Positions 57,552 through 64,000 of a stretch of DNA of 64,000 bases are shown piece after piece (within the stretch, counting starts at the first letter, position 1; every line of letters begins with the position of its first letter). The notes under the pieces are model-generated. The model had not been told where the DNA came from. It was given only the letters and a program-made list of their open reading frames with translations, and made no database searches. The stretch comes from Blastobasis lacticolella (Eukaryota > Arthropoda > Insecta > Lepidoptera > Blastobasidae): the NCBI GenBank assembly GCA_905147135.1, contig LR990053.1, positions 14,830,501-14,894,500 on the forward strand, in the 5' to 3' direction. The translations under genes were made by a program, and so were the position numbers.

Positions 57552-58979
57552 CCAGTGCTATTAAAATTTACTGACCAACAGTCACAATAGTACGCAATAT
57601 TTTATTATAACAGAACCATTATATGTGTCATCGTCATCATTATTTTCCAAACGGTTAGTCACGGCTTCTGCCAGGGTCTGCTTTTTGATTCTAACTTCTC
57701 CGCTTCTCCGTCTTCTGAACACATTTATGTGTGTACTTCAATCTTAATTACAAACGAATTGACAAACTACTTGTTTAAACTATGAACAGATGCTGTTCTT
57801 TAGACATAACTTATCATGTACCTGCCTCTTATATATAATTTGATAAAGGATATTTATAATTGATCAAAAAACAATTTTACTCATCCACAAATTTTACAGT
57901 AAAAACTACCAGTTACTGTCGATTTCAGTAAAATTGTTAAATGTAACAATTTCCAGCAAAACGTTCGCCACGCATCAGTCTCAATAAATTTCTTTGACGT
58001 GTTCAAAGTGCAAAACGTCGGAATGGCACTCACGCGCCGAGAAAGTAAGGGATGATAGATCGCAACTTTTCTTTGATAAAGGCTTGCACACATGGAACAA
58101 TTTAGTGGAGTGCGAATCAGTACGTTTTTGTGTTACGCAAATCACTGATGTCATAAACTCAATTCACTTATTTGCGGCGGGGGGAGAATGAATGCAATTG
58201 GTTGATGCACTGCGTCGTTGAATGCCATGAAGTCTAAGCTGCGTAGGTTGATTCTGATAAGTGGAAAATTCTTTGACATATATCTACTGAATTAAGCATC
58301 GTCGACATCGTAAAACAAGCTCGGTCCAACCACTAACTTCTCCACTGGCAAAATTTCTTCATGCATGAACACAATGTAAGCTTACAAATGTTACACCAAC
58401 AATATTTTTTAAATATTTCTTTTTGAAGGAGTTTCGTTACAAGATAGTGTCACATCATATCACAATGGAAAAATCTTGTCAACGTGGTCAATCTGTAAAA
58501 AAAGTAACATAATATATGACTTTTCTCTCCCTAGAAAAAGGAAAACCTTAATAATATGTAACTGTGCTCGAGTGTACATTGTCTAAGTTAGCTTAATTAT
58601 CTAGCACCGTCGTGAAAATAATTTATGTATTTATTTTACAGTCTTACAGCAATGTACATAATACACTGTACACTTACATCTTTGATATACTTTGATATAT
58701 TGGAAGCGATTTAAAGTTGTTCACAAACGACAATACTTATGCCAATATGAATGAATCTTTAGGATGCGTGAAAGGGTGACGATAATGTGTTTTGAATGAC
58801 AAAGAAGGAGATAAGGGTCTCGTTATGTTGGAAGTCAAAGAATTCGGGCACTTGTAAGTTGGCAGAGATCCCTAACCAAATAATAGTAACGAAAATATTT
58901 TGGCTAAAATCATAAAAAGACAAACTTTACAACCAACAAGGATTCCGTAATACAATAAAAAACAATTTAAAACAAATTG
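57552..58979. other. No recognisable feature
   Basis: Short ORFs on both strands (up to 70 codons) without motif. No repeat word recognised. Confidence 0.35.
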
Positions 58980-59132
58980 CGGTGAGGGAAAATATCTTGC
59001 AACTGAATGAGTAACCATGATCCGGTTAACAGGGTCACGGAGGTCAGATTGCAATCGCTCCACAGTAATCACCTGACCTGTAAATCCTGGATCATAGTCA
59101 AGGCGCACACGAGAACATTAACGCCAATATAT
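58980..59132 (+). mobile_element. SINE-B copy 10, head missing
   Basis: ggtgagggaaaatatcttgc, aactgaatgagtaaccatga, gaggtcagattgcaatcgct, cctggatcatagtcaaggcg, gaacattaacgccaatata. The stretch between tatctt and gcaactg lacks the cctgcacattcagg block, a small deletion. Confidence 0.65.
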
Positions 59133-59990
59133 TATAGGTACATTACGTGACATCACGAGTACACAATATTATCCTCTTTGTCTATTTAGGAATTTAATAG
59201 TTCATATATTTATTAGCGTTCTGTGCGTTTAGTCTACATTCGACTGATTCTACGTTTGACATTATAATCAATTTTTAATCAACTGATTCTACATTTGCCC
59301 GAATCTGCATTTGACCGATTTTAAAATCGTAAACTAATTTAGCTTTGCTATTCGTTAAACACAACTCCATCAAACGAAGTTTCTAATAAAAATAAAGATG
59401 TATTTGTAATACACGAATTGCCGTTGAAAATATGGACCTACTGGACCACGATTAAATTTTCATTTTGTATTAATACCTACAAGGGCAGCGGAAAGAAGAA
59501 AATGTATCCTCGCAACCCGTAAGGTGAAAGCCTCGACTGACATAATTGTCTACCATCGAAGCTGTACTGAAAAGTCAGCGAAGCGCGAACTGGGTACAGT
59601 GCTCCACCAAGGTTTTTGGCTATATCAGGTACGAATATCATACTGTTTACTTAACTTTGTAACTTGTACATTACGTTTAGAGTTGTTTGTTTCGTGATTG
59701 TGTAATTTTATGATTTTCCGGACAGTATTGTGGCTAATTTAATTATAATATTGCAAGGTTTTTCTATACAACTCATTGTGAATGAAAAATGATCAGACGC
59801 ACATAAGGACATAACATGACTAGGCGTTATAAAATCTACTTCAGAACTAATTTCAAACCAGGCTTCAAGGATAAATGTTATCTAAAGAAGTTTTTTAAAA
59901 CGGTTTTATGAAGAATAAGTTGATCGGTAGCGTATATACTACCCGTTCATTGAATATCTAAAATCGGACATTTTTGAAACTTGATTAATT
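59133..59990. other. Mostly unannotated
   Basis: At 59230-59320 the word ctgattctacrtttgac recurs three times in imperfect form, a degenerate local repeat. Nothing else seen. Confidence 0.3.
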
Positions 59991-60073
59991 GGATTTGTAC
60001 CATGGTTACCACTTTTCCGAGACTAGAGTCTACTTGTGACCATAACGCATGCGCTAACCGAGGTAACAAATCC
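59991..60073. mobile_element. Inverted-repeat element, family D copy 3
   Basis: Left arm ggatttgtaccatggttacc, right arm on the minus strand ggatttgttacctcggttag. The arms match with one gap and two or three differences; the total is 83 bp. The centre has cgcatgcg, comparable to the tgcatgca centre of the copy at 2476-2574. Confidence 0.5.
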
Positions 60074-60195
60074 TATAATATGTGTCGTCAAAGTGTAGGG
60101 AATAACCTCCAAAGTCATAAAACCTATGATTAATTAATGTTGTGATGTGATATCTTTGGTACGCAGTAAACATCTCTCGCTCCCTCTCCCTCTTA

Positions 60196-60261
60196 CTTAA
60201 TCTCTAGATGTTTGGATAAGTCAGACTACTCTTAATATCCAGATGTTTAAATAAGTCAGGC
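60196..60261 (+). repeat. Tandem duplication, period 35 bp
   Basis: cttaatctctagatgtttgg then ataagtcagactact, followed by cttaatatccagatgtttaa then ataagtcaggc. Four or five differences, so it is older than the 53341 duplication. Confidence 0.65.
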
Positions 60262-61254
60262 ATGGCCATATAGCAAAAAGCCGGTAAACCTTTTCTACCG
60301 GCTGTACGTTAGAGGCTACTTTATTTGCCGGACGCCGATTCCGACGCATTTTATTTCGGATACGTGTCCAGAATATTTCCTTTTTTTCTTCTTCCTTTTG
60401 TCTCAGCTTCAGATGATATTAAGGTTTATGTACAATCGTATACGGCGATAGTTGGGTAGATACTCGTCGATGTCGAATATAGCTTTTGAAGTTTTTCCGT
60501 TCTTCCGTTCTTCCGTCCCGAAATTCGAACGTGCTGATGCGTTTTCGTTTTATGTTCGTCATTATATTCTTACACTTTGATCTACAGTTATTGCGAAGAT
60601 ATGTTATTCAGTATTCATCGGAGGCTGACATTATTATCTCTGGGAGCCAGGAATTATGCCGTTAAATTCAGCTCATCGCGAAATGGCACTAAAATTTTAC
60701 ATTGACTATTTTACGGCCGCGTTCAACGAGACTTAATGACCGTTCACTCCGAGAACTTTCTTATTGGGCCATACTCTATGATTAGTCCGGGATATCGAGC
60801 CGCGAGGGAAGTGGGAATACGGATCCCGGGAACCACGGGAACGTTGAGCAATGGGATCAAGCCTGTCACAATAAAGATAAGATTTCATCAATTCCGGGAA
60901 AGGCATACAGTTTACGAGATTAGGTACTCGGCTGGTTGTTGGGGGGAATTTTGAACTGGGCTTTGCTTCATGGCGTCATGGCTCGTTTATTCTTCCTAGC
61001 TGTATCGATCTGCCATCGTCTTCTGATGATAAGCTTAGTTTTATTGGACATTATTATTTGGAGGATTAAATGCCTATGTGATGCTTAGATATAAAGATAA
61101 TTACACTGAAATAAAATCTACATTTATTCTTCAAATTTAAAAATACTTAAATTATTAAATTAGAAAATATACACGCCAATATTGTTGTAAACATTTTACA
61201 GTAAATAATTTTTCCATTTATTGATATTTCTGGTAAATATTAATCACCTTTTCT
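60262..61254. other. No recognisable feature
   Basis: A 72-codon plus frame (60736-60954) has no known motif. A small palindrome agccggta ... taccggct lies near 60278-60303. Confidence 0.35.
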
Positions 61255-61312
61255 GACACCAAATCTAAAGGGTTGGTGCAATTCCACTCTGTTGTAGGTA
61301 TACCTCACTCCT
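61255..61312 (-). mobile_element. SINE-A 5' fragment
   Basis: tctgacaccaaatctaaagg, gttggtgcaattccactctg corresponds to cgacacccacgagtgtaagg, ggttggtgctattctactct in the intact copies. Confidence 0.4.
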
Positions 61313-62727
61313 CATAAACGTATTTAATAAATCTGGAATTACAAGCATCAACCACGGTCATTAATATCGAAAGTACTTCTGCCGATCGCAGAAAGCAAAT
61401 AACACTCATAATATCTACGGTAAGTATTCATTAAGTTTGTGTAATAAAAAGAGACAGGTGTCAATAACTAATATCTGTGGCTTGACTCTATGTTATTGCC
61501 TTCATTTACACACATATTTGTCTGACAAAATGTTATTTGGTTACTTACACAGATACATTTACTTCCATACCATATGGATTGTGCCAAATTAATTTAGAAA
61601 AAGCGTAGAACCCTCGGTCAACTGCCAAAGAAATAGGGCATATTTCTTCAGATATGTATGATGTTGTAATGACTATTATTGGAATTATCCAGGACTAGTA
61701 AGCCAACACTGACTCCGTTGTCAAAACCATCGTAGGCAATACTAATCCCTGATGTGGTCTCCCCGAAAAAAGCCAGAAGAAGTAACGTTCGCTCACTTCC
61801 AAATGTGTTCAGTCCAAAAGGTCAATTCGGCTATTCTCAATGCATTTGACACAACCTATACTTAGACTATCAGATGTTATTGATTTGGGGCGACACAGAT
61901 CTGGGGCTTGATTGCACTATGTTCATTTGTAGAAGCATTTTATAATTATTGCTACTAAATTAATAAAAATACCGTAAATAATGTCTTTTGAAGCATTGAA
62001 CAAGTGACAACGATAAAAACAAGCTTAGTTTATCATAATGTTATACATTCATTTCCTTTTTTATTTATCCTTCAACAGGAAAGAAAATCCTCTTAAATTT
62101 ATTCTCTTCATGAATACATTCGCTGTTCAAACAGTCTGATGAGATAAAATTCCTGAGACCATCTTGTTCGTAAGAAACTACGGAATCCTCCCTTCTACAT
62201 TTTATTTGCAAAGTTTATTCAATTGTTAAAATTTCCATTTATAACAGCTTAATGCTACAAAATAGGACGCAAATAAACTCTTAAAAAACTTTTTAATCCA
62301 ATTAGGGATTTTGTTTTGAATTATTAAAAAACGGGACTCCCTGGAATTGTGTAAAAAGTTTCTTAGTGTAAGTATATTTATTGTTTTTATTGCGGCAAAG
62401 TTGTAGCAACTACAACGTAGGTTCAGAACCAGTTTTAATCGAATTTAACTAGTTACCGAAGTTGGATCCGGTCCAAAAATTAAAACGCTGCAATGGGGTT
62501 GGTCTGCTGGAACTATCGAGGCTTGGAAAATGATAAGAACTTGTAAGCGTCTAAGTGCTCATCAGTGAATAAGTGTCTGAACTTCATAACTGATTGGAAG
62601 TCTTAGTATATCATAGTAGAACTAAGTTGTGCTCTAAGCGCTCGTGGTATAGGTAAGAGCAAATTTAAAAACATGCGTTTTGCAATCTTTTCTTATGCGC
62701 GCTGCAAAGGACTAGAACTCTCTGCCT
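61313..62727. other. No recognisable feature
   Basis: AT-rich, no coding frame or repeat match found. Confidence 0.35.
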
Positions 62728-62806
62728 GAGTCACTGTTCCCCGATAAGTATTACCTTATCGGGGAACAGTGACTCTGAGTGTAACTGACATTTGTCAGTT
62801 ATACTC
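62728..62806. repeat. Two back-to-back hairpins
   Basis: Hairpin 1: arms 62728-62748 (gagtcactgttccccgataa then g) and 62755-62775, all 21 pairs perfect, 6-nt loop tattac. Hairpin 2 starts at the next base: arms 62776-62790 (tgagtgtaactgaca) and 62793-62807, 14 of 15 paired, loop tt. No spacer lies between them. Confidence 0.85.
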
Positions 62807-63189
62807 AAAACTTACTTCGAGTGAGAACGAACGCAGTCGATACGTTTGAAACTTATAATAGTAAAATATTGTTACAAATACTTTTCGCTAGAGGCGCTGT
62901 TAAAGTTTTCATATAGGAAAAAACGGATCAAATACAGGAAGCTCGAATAATGTGATCGAGGAGTATTTGGAATTTTCGTGTCTACAGTTACACTCGAGAT
63001 ACAGTTCACTGTGTTCATTCATTCATTTACTACACTGCAGGTACTGCCTCATCTTACGGGCATGGTCAGGTGGCACAAGAGTTCGAAAAATGTATCCAAC
63101 GCGCAATTTCCTTGCGATATCGTGATTCTGTCTAATCAGCAGATAGGAACGGTTTCGCAAATAAGTCCATTACCACTTCTAGAAAAAAA

Positions 63190-63620
63190 CTGTTGTATCT
63201 ACTGCTACGTGCAGGTGCATTGTTAAACAAATGGAATTGGCTAAAAAAAGGGCCTATTAGCTGCCTCTTCGGCACCAATGACTAATTCTTAAACTCCAGG
63301 TATTTTAAAATTTAAATAACGAAAATTGCTGTCACGAATTTCCATAAATTGTCATATAAATTTAAATTTAAATATTTTTTGATAATAAAGCCTTAACTTT
63401 TTTTTCAGTAAATATTAATGTATTATCACACTAAATCACACATTTTTGTACAAATGTAAACTTGTTTTTAAGTCAAAAAGCCATTGCGACTGTAAAAAGG
63501 ACAACTAACAAAGTGCTTTTGAATTGAAATTTAAAATTAACTACAAACGATTTTGATATTATATTTATTTTAAAATGTTTCCTACTTTATTCAATTTGGA
63601 ACAGTAATTTAATTTCGAAT
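63190..63620 (+). repeat. Dispersed repeat J, copy 2
   Basis: Blocks shared with 12180-12485: attgttaaacaaatggaatt, ggctaaaaaaagggcctatt, agctgcctcttcggcaccaa then tgac, and further on aactacaaacgattttgat, tttattttaaaatgtttcc. The spacing between the two block groups is about 100 bp longer here, so one copy has an insertion or the other a deletion. Confidence 0.55.
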
Positions 63621-64000
63621 GCTTTAAACTATGAAAACTTGACATCTGCATAGGAACATGAATTTTAAGGTGAATTTGCACTTATGAGCGCGACAGTACT
63701 TCCACTTAAACATTTCAACTTTGTATGATACTAATTAAGCCCACGAGAATTTGTTTATAAGAACATTTTCTTGTCTACCTAATTAAACGGTTTCGGATTT
63801 TTGAACCTCCAGCGGCCAACGTAAGGCAATTAATTAGATAAATAAGGAAGGGAAAGAGACAGCCGATTCAAACACCCTTCCGCGAAATGATAATGTTTTC
63901 TCAGTCACTTCAGTTAATTTATTAGAATTTAGGAGCCTTAATTAGGAAGTTGGAGTTACTTGCCTTAGAGTAAATGCTTCTGTTGATGAAAATGGCGTTG

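Noticed and set aside
1..64000. CRISPR arrays, operons, prophage or bacterial genes
   Set aside because: No regularly spaced identical repeats, no long coding frames, no bacterial-type gene spacing; the content is that of an insect nuclear genome.

Overview
The window looks like intergenic or intronic DNA from a lepidopteran (moth or butterfly) nuclear genome. The base composition is AT-rich. Open reading frames are short, almost all under 130 codons, and none reads as a host protein. There are no operons, rRNA genes or free-standing tRNA genes. What can be recognised is old transposable-element material: short interspersed elements (SINEs) with tRNA-like heads, 5'-truncated ends of non-LTR retrotransposons with A/T-rich tails, several small inverted-repeat elements (MITE-like), and unusually clean short hairpins. 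The lepidopteran assignment is an inference from the style of these repeats, known to me from memory, not from a database comparison. Family letters and names below are my own labels. || Layout. 1-7 kb: unannotated AT-rich DNA, a 235-bp fold-back element (1488-1722), a 99-bp inverted-repeat element (2476-2574), two SINE-A copies, and retrotransposon C-terminal remnants on both strands. 7-17 kb: SINE-B and SINE-C copies, one SINE-C split by a SINE-A (12884-13369), an RTE-like reverse-transcriptase remnant (11285-11590), and the first copy of a MITE family (14061-14197). 19-20 kb: the only long, still open retrotransposon coding fragment (200 codons, minus strand), inserted inside an older retrotransposon remnant. 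21-24 kb: SINE remnants and a perfect 69-bp inverted repeat with a 13-nt loop (23756-23906). 24-33 kb: mostly unannotated, with two reverse-transcriptase remnants. 33-38 kb: two SINE-A copies, an unexplained 223-codon ORF, a second MITE copy, and a tandem array carrying paired AACCGGTT palindromes (37296-37535). 38-48 kb: dense 3' ends of retrotransposons, a third MITE copy, and an element flanked by long direct repeats. 48-64 kb: SINE-B copies, one with a clear target-site duplication (56467-56736), a GTAGGGT-type minisatellite (51862-52046), two back-to-back hairpins (62728-62806), and the second copy of a repeat also seen at 12.2 kb. || There is no gene network to describe. The sequence records layered insertion: SINE into SINE, LINE into LINE, and repeat families in several decay states. 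The observations most worth following are the perfect 69-bp hairpin, the other short near-perfect hairpins (too many for chance), the paired AACCGGTT array, and the three-copy MITE family.
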